Shown: positions 1 to 11,563, counted from the stretch's first letter. The stretch: DNA of 64,000 nucleotides from Adenophora triphylla var. japonica (GCA_022495995.1 JAFEMH010000753.1:353001-417000); one strand, 5' to 3'. The notes: generated by a model from the sequence alone, not told the origin. Translations and numbers: made by a program.

Positions 1-350
1 AATTAGCATTTCCGGAATTGAATTTTTCGAAAAAATAATTTTCTTAATTCAATTAAAAAAAATAAAAAATATGAAATTCAGAATTACCAATACCGGATTA
101 CATTCGGCGCGATCGCCCCAACCAATCGCGCGATCGCTCTCTATTTACGGAAAATATTAATTTGCTAAAATCAGTTTTGTAAAAAAAAAAAAAAAGGGGA
201 TTCCGGAATTGGTAACGCCAGATTACATTCGGCGCGATCGCTCATTTTTACAGAAAATATTATTTTTTTAATTTCAGTTTTGAAAAAAAAAATTGATTCC
301 GGAATTGGTAATTCCAGATTACCTTATTCCGGAATTACCAATTCCGAAAT
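1..350. repeat. Tandem repeat with TTCCGGAATTGGTAATTCC and GCGATCGC motifs
   Basis: Two copies of a roughly 120-bp unit are visible. Each runs from a GGAATTACCAAT-type motif through ATTACATTCGGCGCGATCGC and an AT-rich stretch ending in CAGTTTTG. The inverted motif AATTCCGGAATTGGTAATTCC recurs near 200, 300 and 330. No coding sequence is seen. The unit may be the end of a larger repeat that starts before the window. Confidence 0.6.
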
Positions 351-563
351 TAAAAAGGAAAGTACTATTTTGGTACTTAAGTTTTTCAAAATGTTATTTT
401 GGAATATAAATTTTTAAAAATCAATATTTTGGAAAAAAAATCCTACTTTGCTATTTAGACATAGGCTTCTCCAATTTAAATTGGTATTGAGGAAATTAAA
501 ATTATTTTAGCTTAAATTCGCTATTGAAAAAATGTTAACGTATACTCTATCCGTTACAATATA

Positions 564-1043
564 CTCCCTCTGTCCCGGTCGAAGTATTCGAAAAGAACAA
601 TTGCACGAGAATTAAGGAAAGTGATGTAAGAAAGAGAAAAGTTTAAATGTTGTGAGTATGAAAAATTAAATAGGAGAGAGAATGAGTGGGAGGAATAGTT
701 AGGAGAGAGAATGTTGTGAGTGTAAAAGTCAGTGTTCTTAAAGACCCCGCCTAAGGGCGCCTAGGCCCCGCCTAGGCGCTAGGCCCCTCTCTAACGCCTA
801 GTTCTAATTCCCGCTTAGGTCCCGACTAATCCCGACTAATCTCGACTAGTCCCCGCCTAAGCGCTAGGCCCGGCTCCGCCGCCTAGCATCCGCCTAGCGC
901 TTTTTAGAACCTTGGTAAAAGTAAAGTAGGAGAGAGAATGAGTGGGTGGAATAGTGAAAAAACTTTTCTTTTTTGGGTATGAGACATTTTAAATGGGACG
1001 CCCAAAATAGAAAGTTGGGACACTTCAACCGAGACGAAGGGAG
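564..1043. mobile_element. Stowaway MITE, interrupted by an hAT MITE
   Basis: The left end is CTCCCTCTGTCCC at 564 and the right end is a degenerate inverse ending GAAGGGAG at 1043. TA dinucleotides flank it at 562-563 and 1044-1045. The interior has the repeated GAGAGAATGAGTGG motif typical of this family. It is about 290 bp long once the 185-bp insertion at 730-914 and its duplication are removed. Confidence 0.75.
730..914. mobile_element. hAT-type MITE with GCGCCTAGGCG subterminal repeats
   Basis: The 185-bp element starts CAGTGTTCTTAAA and ends TTTTTAGAACCTTG, imperfect hAT-like inverted termini. An exact 8-bp target duplication GTAAAAGT lies at 722-729 and 915-922. The interior is rich in CGCCTAGGCG-like subterminal motifs. 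It has no coding capacity. It inserted into the surrounding Stowaway element and is therefore younger. Confidence 0.8.
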
Positions 1044-1237
1044 TAGAATTTACTAATTTCTTTTTTGAGCGTAATAATATAGAAATTACTAACTCAAAAT
1101 AGACAATAAAACTCTCATGTTATACTCATAACAAAAATTCTATACTCTACTTTCATTCTCATACTTTACTTTTTTATACTCACAATATTTAATTTTTTCT
1201 TAATCTTCGCACATTCCCATATGATAACTTCTATATT

Positions 1238-1250
1238 GGGACGGAGGGAG
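1238..1250. repeat. Solo Stowaway terminus
   Basis: GGGACGGAGGGAG followed by TA at 1251-1252 matches the right terminus of Stowaway elements. No convincing left partner was found upstream, so this is probably a truncated copy. The stretch 1044-1460 holds no gene. Confidence 0.5.
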
Positions 1251-1460
1251 TATATAAAAATGAGTTATTTTGAGCAATGTTTTTTTTTTTCAATTTTTTG
1301 TTGTGTTTTGTTTTTTAAATATGTTAATTCTAGAAAAGATTCGATTGATGGACCCTTGAGGACCATTGATCCTCAAAGAAAGATGTAAATGTAACAACTA
1401 AGGATTAGTAGTGGAGTAATGTTTTGAATTTCCTTTACTTAAAATAGAATATCTAAATTA

Positions 1461-1770
1461 CTCCCTCCGTCCCAATCTAAATGTCCAAACTTTCCTTTTT
1501 GGGCGTCCCATTGAAAATGTCCCATTTCCAAAAAAGGAAAGTTTTTTTCACTATTCAACCCACTCATTCTCTCTCCTACTTTACTTTTACACTCACAACA
1601 TTCTCTCTCCTAACTATTCCTCCCACTCATTCTCTCTCCTATTTAATTTTTCATACTCACAACATTTAAACTTTTTCTCTTTCCTACCTCACTTTTTCTC
1701 TTTCCTACCTCACTTTCCTTAATTCCCGCGCCGGACCCATTTTTGGACATTTAGATTGGGACGGAGGTAG
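1461..1770. mobile_element. Stowaway MITE
   Basis: The termini CTCCCTCCGTCCCAATCTAA and its inverse ending GGGACGGAGGTAG are flanked by TA (1459-1460, 1771-1772). The inverted ends extend over about 25 bp. The interior is TC-rich with the CTCATTCTCTCTCC motif seen in sister copies. It is non-coding. Confidence 0.88.
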
Positions 1771-2020
1771 TATATTTTTAATAAAATGTCAACATGCATG
1801 AACATATTAAAGTTGATGGGTTGCTTTAATTAGTTGAAAACTTAGGTCAAATAATTTTTTTACCACCCTATTTCAAATGTTTGCTTAGTATTTACTCAAA
1901 TAACCACAGATGGTATATTATTTTGGTAGAAACTTTTCTCAAATAATTTCATTTTAAAAATTTAAATCCCAAAATAACTCATATTTGAAACTATTTGCCA
2001 AAATGACCAATTTTTTGAAA

Positions 2021-2163
2021 ATCGCTACACGGTGTAGCGAGTTTATAATTTTTTCGGTTAAAATCGCTACACGGTGTAGCGATTTTAAATTTGCTCAATT
2101 TTATTTTAATATTTATGCTATTAAAAAAAACTAAAATTTGAAATCGCTACACGGTGTAGCGAT
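2021..2163. repeat. Three copies of palindrome ATCGCTACACGGTGTAGCGAT
   Basis: Near-identical 21-nt palindromes occur at 2021-2040, 2063-2083 and 2143-2163, with a decayed copy at 2886-2906 in the right arm of the adjacent fold-back element. Each could form a 10-bp stem. They lie at the left margin of the fold-back repeat and are probably part of its terminal region. Confidence 0.7.
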
Positions 2164-2912
2164 TTCAAATTACCACAACAGGCCAACCAAACCAAAGTCA
2201 AAGTTAAAGTTAGTTTGTACTTCGTCTTACTTTAAATTACAAAATAATTAATACAAAAATTATGTATTAATAAAGAAAATTAAATAAAAATATTATTTTT
2301 TAAATCTCAAATAAATACTTTAAAAAATGTACTTTTATAAAAAAAATATATTTTTCATTTCAAAAATAAAAATTAATTTCGACTCCAAATGAATAACCAA
2401 AAAATAATACTACATTTTTTGTCCAAATAAATGAGCATTACTTCCTTCGTCTCAATGAATATTTTAAAAAATAATACTCTTCATTTGCCTCAAAAATTAA
2501 TGTCATATTTTGAGGCGAAGACACTAACATTACAAACATTAATTTTAGAGGCGAATGAAGTAGTATTAATTTTTAAAATATTTATTGGGATGAAGGAAGT
2601 AATGCTCATTTTTTTTGGGATAAAAAATGTAGTATTATTTTTTGGTTATTTATTTTGAGTCGAAAGTAATATTTATTTTTGAAATATAAAAATTATATTT
2701 TTATAGAAGTACATTTTTTAAAGTATTTATTTGAGATGGAAAAAATAATATCTCTATTTAGTTTTCTTTATTAATACATAATTTTGTATTATTATTTTGT
2801 AATTTAAAGTGAGACGAAGTACAAACTAACTTTAACTTTGGATTTTGGACTTTGGTTTGGTTGGCCTGGTGTGGTAATTTGAAATTGCTATACCGTGTAA
2901 CGATTTCAAATG
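2138..2912. mobile_element. Long fold-back (inverted-repeat) element
   Basis: Arms of about 300 bp (2138-2440 and 2600-2912) are reverse complements of each other. Landmarks include GGCCAACCAAACCAAAG on the left and CTTTGGTTTGGTTGGCC on the right, and the TACTTCGTCT / AGACGAAGTA pair. The centre is occupied by a small Stowaway-like element. The transcript would be a long hairpin. No ORF is credible. The superfamily is undecided; a MULE-type or fold-back MITE is possible. Confidence 0.75.
2441..2599. mobile_element. Degenerate Stowaway-like MITE at the fold-back centre
   Basis: The ends CTTCCTTCGTCTCAATGAAT and ATTGGGATGAAGGAAG are inverted, with TA at 2439-2440 and 2600-2601. The terminus resembles a decayed CTCCCTCCGTCCC. 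It sits exactly between the arms of the fold-back element. Confidence 0.6.
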
Positions 2913-2967
2913 TGGGTTATTTAGGGATTAAAAATTTTAAAATGTAATTATTGAGAAAAAAAATATA

Positions 2968-3197
2968 CTCCCTCCGTCCACTTACTTACTTCACACTTTC
3001 TATTTTGGGCGTCCAATTACATACTTCACACTTTGTTTTCTACATTATTTTAATACTCACAACACCATTATAATTTACTATTCCCTCACTCATTCTCTCT
3101 CCTATTTTACTTTTACACTCACAACATTTATATCATTATTTTTTCCTTAATCCACGCGTGAACAGTAACTGTGAACTATGTAAGTGGACGGAGGGAG
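2968..3197. mobile_element. Stowaway MITE
   Basis: The left end CTCCCTCCGTCCACTTAC and right end GTAAGTGGACGGAGGGAG are perfect inverted termini, with TA on both sides. The interior carries the TCATTCTCTCTCCTA family motif. It is 230 bp and non-coding. Confidence 0.9.
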
Positions 3198-3245
3198 TAT
3201 TTTGGTATTTATATTTTTAAAATGGAATTATTTGAGTAAAAAATA

Positions 3246-3535
3246 CTCCCTCCGTCCCAGTTTAGTATGAACTTATTTCTCTTTTGGTCCATCTCAGATT
3301 AGTGTGGACTGCAAAAAAAAATGACAAAGAATTTTTACTATTCCACCCACTCATTCTCTCTCCTACTTTACTTTTACACTCACAATATCAATCAATTTAC
3401 TATTCCTCCCACTCATTCTTTCTCATATTTAATTTTTCATACTCATAAATATTTCCTCCACCTATTTCTCTCTTCTATTTTTCTTTAATTCTTGTGCCAC
3501 AATTTTTGTTTCACACTAAACTGGGACGGAGTGAG
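3246..3535. mobile_element. Stowaway MITE
   Basis: CTCCCTCCGTCCCAGTTTAG at 3246 is mirrored by CTAAACTGGGACGGAGTGAG ending at 3535, with TA flanks. It lies just upstream of the probable formin promoter and 5' leader, where a CTCTCTCTCTCTG tract occurs near 3626. Confidence 0.9.
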
Positions 3536-4270
3536 TAGTTATGAAGACTGAAAATCAAAAAAAAAGAAAAAAAAACTGAGAAAAAGACCGGAGATGAGAA
3601 GGCGCTAAGAATCCGAAATTCAATTTCTCTCTCTCTGTCCCGAAGACCACTCAACATTTCAACAAACAAAACACCCCAACAGATAATTTTCCGATAATCC
3701 AACCCAAAATTCCCAGAAAAAAATAAAGAATCGAACAAGGGTTTCAAGATTAACCACACAAAGATTCAAATATCACCCATCTTTGTTCCAACCTCTTATT
3801 TTCAATTTCTAATTCTTTTTGAGGTTTCCGTTATCTGTATGTATGTTTTGAATCAATATTAATTGGGAATTTTGCGAGTTGGATTCAGTTTCGGATTTTT
3901 GGGTTTTGTTGATGATCAAATTTGAGGTTGGAAGGGATTAATGATTTTATTCATGTTGGATTTGTTTCATTTATTGCGGATTTTGTAAGCTGGATTCATT
4001 AATTAGGAAAAGGGGCTTCCTGGTTTGATTTGGGATCACATATATTGGTTGTATTTGGAATTGATTGTCATCAATAATCAAGAAATTTCTATTTTCTTGA
4101 GTAATTTGGGAGTTGGGATTAAATTTTGAGGCAAAAGGGTATTTGTATTTTGTTAGGGATTGATTGCAATGGAGGCTCAGAATATTTAGATTAATAAACT
4201 GGGCATGAATATTGGTTTGAGGAAATGAGAAGGATACAATATTGGGAATGGAACTGTGATTTGAAAAGCA

Positions 4271-6624
4271 ATGAACGAAAGAAGGTTTCGTTCTATTGTT
4301 GTTTTCATAGTTTTCCTTTGTGCATTAGTAGCTGGGGGCTCGGAAGGAAACCGGAGGCACCCATCATTTTCACGCCATGGAATTCCTTTATATGCTCTAG
4401 AGATAGATGAAGATACGGTATGATGGTTTTTCTCATTATCATTCATAATATTTTGGCATAAGAATATTTGTTGTTCAGTTTTGCAAGTGAAAGTTATAAT
4501 TTGGCTTTGATCAATCTGTTTCCTCAGTTATATGCACTGCTGGTATGTATGTTTGTTTGCTTACCTGTCTTGCATATGATGCTTTGCACATGTTACCAAA
4601 GAATAAAGTGGCAATCTTCATCTTATTTGCTATTTGGTTTAGTTGCATGCTATTTTGATAATATCTTTTGAAAGAAAATTGATAAATCACATGTGAAATC
4701 TTAGTTTGAAACACTTGTTTATAGTGGACTTGTGATTCTTTCGTTGTTTGGGGACTAAGAATTTATTGAGTGCTTCCATAATGTTCTAAGCACAAACACA
4801 TATCGGAGTATAACTTTTTTTGTGTATGTGTGTGTGCATCAAGGTGAGTTCCGGTCAGGCCATGGTTTAGTTGAATAGCCTGGTTAGACCAGTAAGTGCT
4901 TGTCTCAATTATGAACTTCTCGTTTTTCTTTCTGTGTTTGCTGAAATACTTTGTATACAGGCAGAGAAGGTATGGATGCATTGCAAGAGCGAGTTGGAAG
5001 AAAGTGCAGTCGCTTTTGAAGATTTTAACTTGTACCTTTTACAGCACAATGAAGCTGAGGTACAATTATCTCCGAAAAGAAACATACACAGGTATATCAT
5101 CCGCCTGCCTCTCCAAGTGAAACAATCTTTATTGGATTGCCTAAGAAAAAAAGACGTTATTTCTCATGATTCCAACAAAGAAGCCTTTTCTTGGACCTGG
5201 CTCCAAGAAGTGCTCTCAAATTTGTATACTCTTCCCAGAAGGTACTTGTTAAAATCAAAGCCTCCACGAATATCAATTTCTGTGAGCCCCGCTCCAGCTC
5301 CAGCTGGGGGTCCCGCAGGAGAATCGCCAACTCATTCTGAAGCTCCAGCTGATCAGGTGCCAGTGAGCTCACCAGATCCAAGCTCAGATCCTCCTAGCAT
5401 AGCTCCTGTCAAACCTTTACCTTCTTCTCCTCCAAAGGATCCTGTGCACTCCCCTCCAGCTCCACGTGCTGTACCTCCAGCTCCACGTGTTCCTCCACCT
5501 CCACGTGTTTTACCCCCTCCACCTCCACCAAGACGTTCTCCTCCCCCGCCAAAAAGTCCACCGCCAGATAATAGTGAGAACAAGAATTTGACTATTATAG
5601 CTATAGCTGCAGTTTCCGTGGCGGGGTTAGCTCTTTTGGCATTAGTCTTGGTCTGTTTTCTTAGAGGGAGGAAGAAAGTTGAACCTGGAGACGGACAAAA
5701 AGACGAGAAACCCTTTCTCAACATTTCTTCAAGTAACATATCTGGTAATACACATTTATAAATTTTAATTTACTAATAAGTTTTGAAATAGGATTTTAAT
5801 TAGCATTTGGTGATTGTTTGACCTTTATATTTCAGGTTCATCACAGGCATCCCATAATGAAGGAAACTCGAGCAATAAAAATTTTGGGAACTCTTCCATC
5901 ATAAACAATGTTTCTGTTGGGACTGCAACTATAAATCTATCATCTGCTGAAGCTCAAGTATTAGCTGCAACTGGAGATGGCAATTCAGCATTACCACTTC
6001 CTCCCGGAAAATCAGCTCCTCCACCACCAGGGCCACCCCCTCCTCCTCCACCTAAACCTCCTGCCCCGGCCCCACCACCACCACCCAAGATGGCTCGACC
6101 TCCGCCTAACCCGCCAAAGCCTAATAATCTGAAAAAGCCTTCACCTCTTGGACCACATCAGCGAGGTCATTCTACTTCCGGTGACGGAAATGACCAATTT
6201 GGAGATCCCGGTTGTCAAAAGACCAAGTTGAAGCCATTTTTCTGGGACAAGGTGGCTGCTAATCCAGACCACTCAATGGTTTGGAATGAGATTAAAGCAG
6301 GATCATTTCAGTAAGCTTCAAATTTTGTTTATCAGTCTGTCATTATTTTTGACTTGGAAAAAGAAAAATGATTTTTGTAATTGTGGCACAATTTGCTGAG
6401 GTTTGTTCTGAATTGATAGGTTCAATGAGGAGATGATGGAAAGTCTATTTGGTTATGCTCCCACTGAGAAAAACACTAATGAGCGTGCCAAACCTTCTTC
6501 ATCCTTTGAGAATCAGCCACAGTATATTCAGATTATTGATCCCAGGAAAGCACAAAATCTATCAATCCTTTTGAGAGCTTTAAATGTGACTACAGAAGAA
6601 GTCTGTGATTCCCTCAAAGAAGGT

Positions 6625-6660
<36 letters not shown>

Positions 6661-8800
6661 TACAAGCTGCTACAAACGGGATGGTGGATTAGCGAGTAGG
6701 GAAAAGAAAGAACTTTTTCCATTTGAATTTTCAGATTTCTCTCTAATTCCTTTTCCTTATAGGCCCAGGAGTCCTCTTATACATGATTCATAAAAAAGAA
6801 TTCACTCATCTAAGTCTTATCTGTGTGGATTCTGATGATGCACTTGCCATAGACTTTTGTACTCCCTCCGTCCCAAAATGAATGGACCATTTTGACTTGA
6901 AGAGTCATTTTGAAAATGTTGATTTTTAAACGAAAAAATCATAAACATTCTTGCTATTCACTTTCAAAATTTTAGCGTTGGAAAAATATAATGAACAATG
7001 AAAAAAAAATAAAAATACTTTAGGGACAGTTTTTTGATGAAAAAGTTTCAAAAGGTCATTCAATTTGGACAAAAATGGTCATTCAATTTGAACAAAAATG
7101 GTCATTCAATTTGGGCAGAGGGAGTATTGATTTTCAATATCAGCCTCAGTCATTATGCTTATGTACTTAGATTTTTGTAGAACTGTGAGGTAACTCTGTG
7201 CATTGGGCTATCTCTTGAAGTAAGAGTCCACTATTTATAACTTGACTAGGGATAATATTTAAAGGGTCTGATTTGCTGCTTAGATTTATTTATTAAGGTA
7301 AAATTATTATTGAACTGAAATGGATTGAAGGCCATTAGGGTCTTGAAGGTGATTATCTTGTTGGGTTTTACAATGTCAAGGATATTATTAAACTGTTCTT
7401 GTTCATCGTATTCTTAATGTCTCCAAATTTGCGGCTTTATTGCCTTGAAGTACTCATTCTTTCTTCACTTAAGCAGGTAATGAGCTTCCAGTAGAGCTCA
7501 TTCAAACTTTGCTGAAAATGGCACCAACAACAGAAGAAGAACTAAAACATCGTTTATATAATGGGGACCTCTCGCAACTTGGCCCTGCAGAACGGTTTCT
7601 CAAAATCATGGTTGACATCCCTTTTGCTTTCAAACGCCTCGAATCTTTACTGTTCATGAGTTCTCTCGAGGAAGAATCCGCTGCAACTAAGGATTCCTTC
7701 GCAACTCTAGAGGTGCCATATCCTATCCCCAAATGCTTTTTTTTCATAAAAAAAGTACTCCCTCCATCCCAAAATGAATGATCAAAAAAATTTCAAATTT
7801 GCTCTTGATCAAGAGTAATTTTGGGACAGAGGTAGTAAAAATCTTTTATCGAGTTTCTTAATCCCATTTGGAAATGCAGGTTGCCAGTACAAAGCTGAGA
7901 AATAGTAGACTCTTCCTGAAACTTCTAGAAGCAGTTCTCAAAACCGGTAATAGGATGAATGTTGGTACTTACCGTGGTGGGGCCCAGGCATTCAAGCTCG
8001 ACACACTTTTGAAACTGTCTGATGTAAAGGGCACTGATGGAAAGACCACACTTTTACATTTTGTTGTTCAAGAAATTGTCCGAACTGAAGGAATGAGGGC
8101 GGCACGAAGATTAAAAGAGAGCCAGAGCATGTCGAGTGTGAAAACAGAGGATCTTAACGAGGACCCACATTATGAAACGGTGGAGGCTCATCGGAACTTG
8201 GGTCTTCAAGTTGTCTCCGGTTTAAGAGAAGAGCTAGAGGATGTAAGAAAAGCAGCACTCATAGATGGTGATAATTTAACTTCAACCGTCTCCAAACTTG
8301 GTTATTCGTTGAAAATATGTAAAGAATTTGTAAACAATGAAATGAAAAGTATTGAAGCGGACAAGGAGTTTTGCAATTCACTTTCTAGCTTTGTCGAGCA
8401 TGCGGAATCGGACATACTGTTTTTGCTCGAAGAAGAGAAGAGGATAATGGCTCTGGTTAAGAGTACGGCGGATTACTTCCATGGGCAGGCGGGGAAAGAT
8501 GAAGGGTTGAGATTGTTTGTTATAGTTCGTGATTTCTTGATTATGCTTGAGAAGGTTTGTAAAGAAGTGGGTAACTCTCCAACAATGGCAATGAGGACCC
8601 CACGAAAAGGGGTCCCTACTGCATCATCAACATTTTCCCAGGAGCCTCCTCCAGCATCACCTTCTTCCCAAGAGACTCCTTCGACAACACCTTTCCAAGA
8701 GCCAATCAAGCAATCTCCGGTTGATATGCGCGAACGATTATTTCCAGCTATCAAGCAGAGGCAGATGGAGGATGATTTTAGTTCTGATGATGATAGCTAA
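4271..8800 (+). CDS. Class I formin (FH1/FH2, membrane-anchored), six exons
   Basis: Actin nucleator of the plant class I formin family, expected at the plasma membrane with its N-terminus facing the wall. Exons inferred from GT/AG and frame are 4271-4417, 4961-5744, 5836-6310, 6420-6622, 7477-7712 and 7880-8800, joining to 921 aa without stops. Residues 1-22 form a signal peptide (hydrophobic SIVVFIVFLCALVAGG). A Ser/Pro-rich extensin-like stretch precedes a single TM helix (about 260-283, then basic RGRKK). FH1 proline runs lie at about 363-407. FH2 starts near 436 at KLKPFFWDKV and includes the family signature GNRMNVGTYRGGAQAFKL. The C-terminus is acidic (DDFSSDDDS). The start at 4271 is chosen because it alone supplies the signal peptide. 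Introns 4 and 5 hold Stowaway MITEs. The exact orthologue is not assigned. Class I membership is firm from the architecture. Confidence 0.95.
6629..6656. repeat. (CT)n microsatellite in formin intron 4
   Basis: About 14 CT units start a few bases after the splice donor of intron 4. This is a likely length-polymorphic site. Confidence 0.9.
6862..7124. mobile_element. Stowaway MITE in formin intron 4
   Basis: CTCCCTCCGTCCCAAAATGA begins at 6862 and the inverse ends GGGCAGAGGGAG at 7124, both next to TA. Near the right end the unit GGTCATTCAATTTGGACAAA repeats three times (about 7054-7115). It is wholly intronic, so it is probably spliced out. Confidence 0.85.
7758..7835. mobile_element. Minimal 78-bp Stowaway MITE in formin intron 5
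   Basis: CTCCCTCCATCCCAAAAT at 7758 faces ATTTTGGGACAGAGGTAG ending at 7835, with TA on both sides. It is much smaller than the other copies and occupies most of intron 5 (7713-7879). Confidence 0.82.
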
Positions 8801-8965
8801 TCTCCTTGAAACTTCGGTTCAAACTTCAAGTCGGTAAGATTTTTGTGGTTTTAGTAGAAATTTCTTTTTCTTAGTTAGTTAAGAGACTTTGGCCCTTTTT
8901 GGATAGTATGAATTGAATTGGGCATTACAGATATTTTCAATTTTTTCCTCAAAATATCTCTTGTA

Positions 8966-9174
8966 AAGAAGTATTTCTCAGAATGTCACGTTGTATAAAG
9001 TATTGCCCAGAATAACCAAGTTTTTGAGAAGTCGCAGTTGGAAACCGCAGCTTTCTAAAATCCCCACTTGATGAAACATTAAAACTGTGGTTTCCAACTG
9101 CAACTTCTCAAGAACTTAGTTATTCCGGACAATATTTTCTTCACAGTGACATTGTGAGAAGTACTTTCTTAAAA
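8966..9174. repeat. Inverted repeat (fold-back MITE) just after the formin gene
   Basis: Left arm (about 8967-9050) and right arm (about 9083-9172) are imperfect reverse complements. Examples are GTCGCAGTTGGAAACCGCAG against CTGTGGTTTCCAACTGCAAC, and AGAATGTCAC against GTGACATTGTGAG. The loop is about 30 bp. It lies 170 bp past the stop codon and may be inside the 3' UTR. Confidence 0.7.
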
Positions 9175-10429
9175 AACAATTACATTTTTGAGAAAAAGTT
9201 TGAAATTTTCCACTTGGGCATGTGATAATTACACAAATAATTTTAGGCATGCATTTAAAACTTCTAGTAAGGAAAACAAAGATGGTATTTTTGGGACTCC
9301 CATATCCATTTTTTGCTTCAAGAAAGCATTCCTGTGTGTAAATATGTAAAATAATATGAATTATTGGTTTGACCTTGTTTAGGTACTCAGTCTCGGAGAA
9401 GGTTTGGCCAGGCCATAATTTGCAGAAAACGATGAAGCCAGCAAGCAGGATCAATGGATGCAGGTATGGAGGCCTTGTAGAATTAAAAGGAGACAACATA
9501 ACTGTAAATAGCGCAGTCCGCACATATTTTAACAGAATGATGAAATCATTACGGAGTAATATTATTATGCCTTTCAATATTAATCCCAGGGTATAAATTC
9601 ACTTGGTATTTTGTGATCACTGTCAATGTTTACTGTCTCATTATGTTCTCTGTGCGTGTGCGAGCGTGTAATTATGTATACTTTGTACGTAGAAGCGTTT
9701 ATTCTGACAGATTATCTGACAATGCATTTCAAGAAATCAATTATACTGACATGGAGAATTCGAGTTATTTCCAAGAAAATTTATAGGGTAAATTCTCTGG
9801 AAAATACCCTTTTCCTTTGCAAAACTGCATATGCCCATACCCATTTTTGTGTGGTTCTCCGAGGACCCCTTTGGACATTGCTAATAGATGTCTTCCTATA
9901 AAAAGTAAAACAAGAAAGGAGCACCTCTTCGTCTTCATCCCATAATAAGTGATTCAGTTGATTTGATTTGTCAACCTTTTTAAGAAAACCCTTTTTAGAA
10001 AATAAAGTAATGTGACACTTGCACAAAAAAAAAATTAAAAAAAAATAATCACATTTATTATGAAATTGAAGGAGTATAACATGGTATGAACTCCCCTTCA
10101 CCTTCCAATCCAAAGATTCTTGAACAAGAGAGCCTATCTGGAGGAATATTTTTTGAGCTACACACTTTCCCGCGACACATCTGACCATTTGAACAATTGT
10201 ACTTTGCTAAAACTCCGATTTTAACTATCCATCTATTTTTTCTTTTTGGTATTATTAACCATTGTACTTTACACTACCCCCAAAAGTAGTAATATGTAGT
10301 GCATGTTTTTAGCAATTTTAATCGTCCTATTTTAATTTTTTTTTTTTTTTGGGATACTGAGTGGGTATTCAAAGTACAAATGTTGGAAATGCTAAAAAAT
10401 AAGTATATATCATTATCACCATTTACCTC
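9175..10429. other. Intergenic stretch without a supported gene
   Basis: Short open frames here (for example 9369-9596) show no recognisable domain and no splice context that holds up. A poorly preserved MITE-like pair may exist near 9920-10080 (CTTCGTCTTCATCCCATAATAAG against TTATTATGAAATTGAAGGAG). Part of the left side may be formin 3' UTR. Confidence 0.5.
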
Positions 10430-11420
10430 TATCAAGCTTTTACCACCATCCTTTTTCACATTTCCCGCCCTCATCAGCATCTCGTACCCTAGTTACATCT
10501 CCCCGCATTCCAGCATCAGCATAAATATTAGACAAAAGAACGTAAACCCCACTATGATCACCTTCAAGCTCAACAAGTCTCTCTACAGCAAATTCAGCCA
10601 CACCCATGTTTCTATACGTTCAACATGCCAGTAAAAGCGACCCCCACAGCTCTGTATTTTGCTTCATTGACATATATTCTATAACCACTCGTGCCTTCTC
10701 CAGTTGTCCAGCCCAACCAAGAAGGTCAATCAAGCAACCGTAGTGCTCAAACTTTAGGTTCAGCCCCATGAGCATCATTTGATAAAATACATCAAGACCT
10801 TCTAACACAAAACCCCCCATGGCTGCAAGCAGTAAGAACATTGACAAATACCAAATCGTCCATTTTAATACCTTCCCTCTCCATTTCAATAAAGCACTTC
10901 AGAGCTGCCTCCCCAAAACCATTCATACCAATTCCAGCAATCGTGACATTCCACATTACAACGTTTCTATGTGAATTACTATGAAAGACTTGAGAAGCCT
11001 CATCAGTGCTTCCACATTTCATGTACATGTCCACAAGAGCTGCTTGAATCACAAGATCCAATGGGATTCCATCTTCCTTGATCGAGTGCACCCAATTGTG
11101 AACAAGCTAATAATGCACCAACCATGTGAACAAGCTAACAAGCTAATAATGCACCCAATTGTGATCAGGCTTCACTCTTAGGAAAAGCATCTGTCTGAAG
11201 AGATTCAGAGCTTCCTTGGGATGTCCATGTCGAGCATATTCATCTATCATAATGCTCCAAGAAATTACATTTTTCTTCTCCATTACATCAAATAATTGAG
11301 GGGCGGCAACCAAATCTTTTACCTGCATGCAGTCAAAAAGCAAGCAGGTACGAACAACATCACCCATTTTCTGAAAACCACACAAGTTATAGATAACAAG
11401 TGTTAATACAGATAGAAATA
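10430..11420 (-). pseudogene. Truncated PPR gene copy (duplicate of the gene at 12.6-14.5 kb)
   Basis: This block is a diverged copy of the second exon and intron end of the PPR gene 2 kb away. Shared protein blocks include NVISWSIMI, ARHGHPKEALNLFRQML, YMKCGSTDEASQVFHS, MNGFGEAALKCFIEMEREG and KQNTELWGSLLLAC. The copy has lost the segment corresponding to WNSMIDSYSKSGD, has internal deletions and frame changes around 11,090-11,170 and 10,790, and lacks the first exon. No functional protein is expected. It is most simply explained as a local segmental duplication followed by decay. Confidence 0.9.
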
Positions 11421-11563
11421 TATTATAACAATAATAGACATCACTGAAGCAAACTCATCTGATTCACTACCCTAAACTACAAAAATAAATAAAAAATCCC
11501 GATGATAGGGTACAAGCAAACAATCAGCCATGGTGATATAAAGCAAATGGAGAGCATAAAAGA

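Noticed and set aside
2021..2163. Palindromes considered as transcription terminators or recombination sites of a bacterial element
   Set aside because: The context is plant nuclear DNA with MITEs; there is no adjacent gene and the palindromes are tied to a fold-back element.
5353..5739. 128-aa Gly-rich minus-strand ORF
   Set aside because: It is the antisense shadow of the proline-rich formin exon 2.
9369..9596. 75-aa ORF after the formin gene, initially considered as an extra exon
   Set aside because: No similarity to formin C-termini, and the formin ORF already ends with a typical acidic tail at 8,800.
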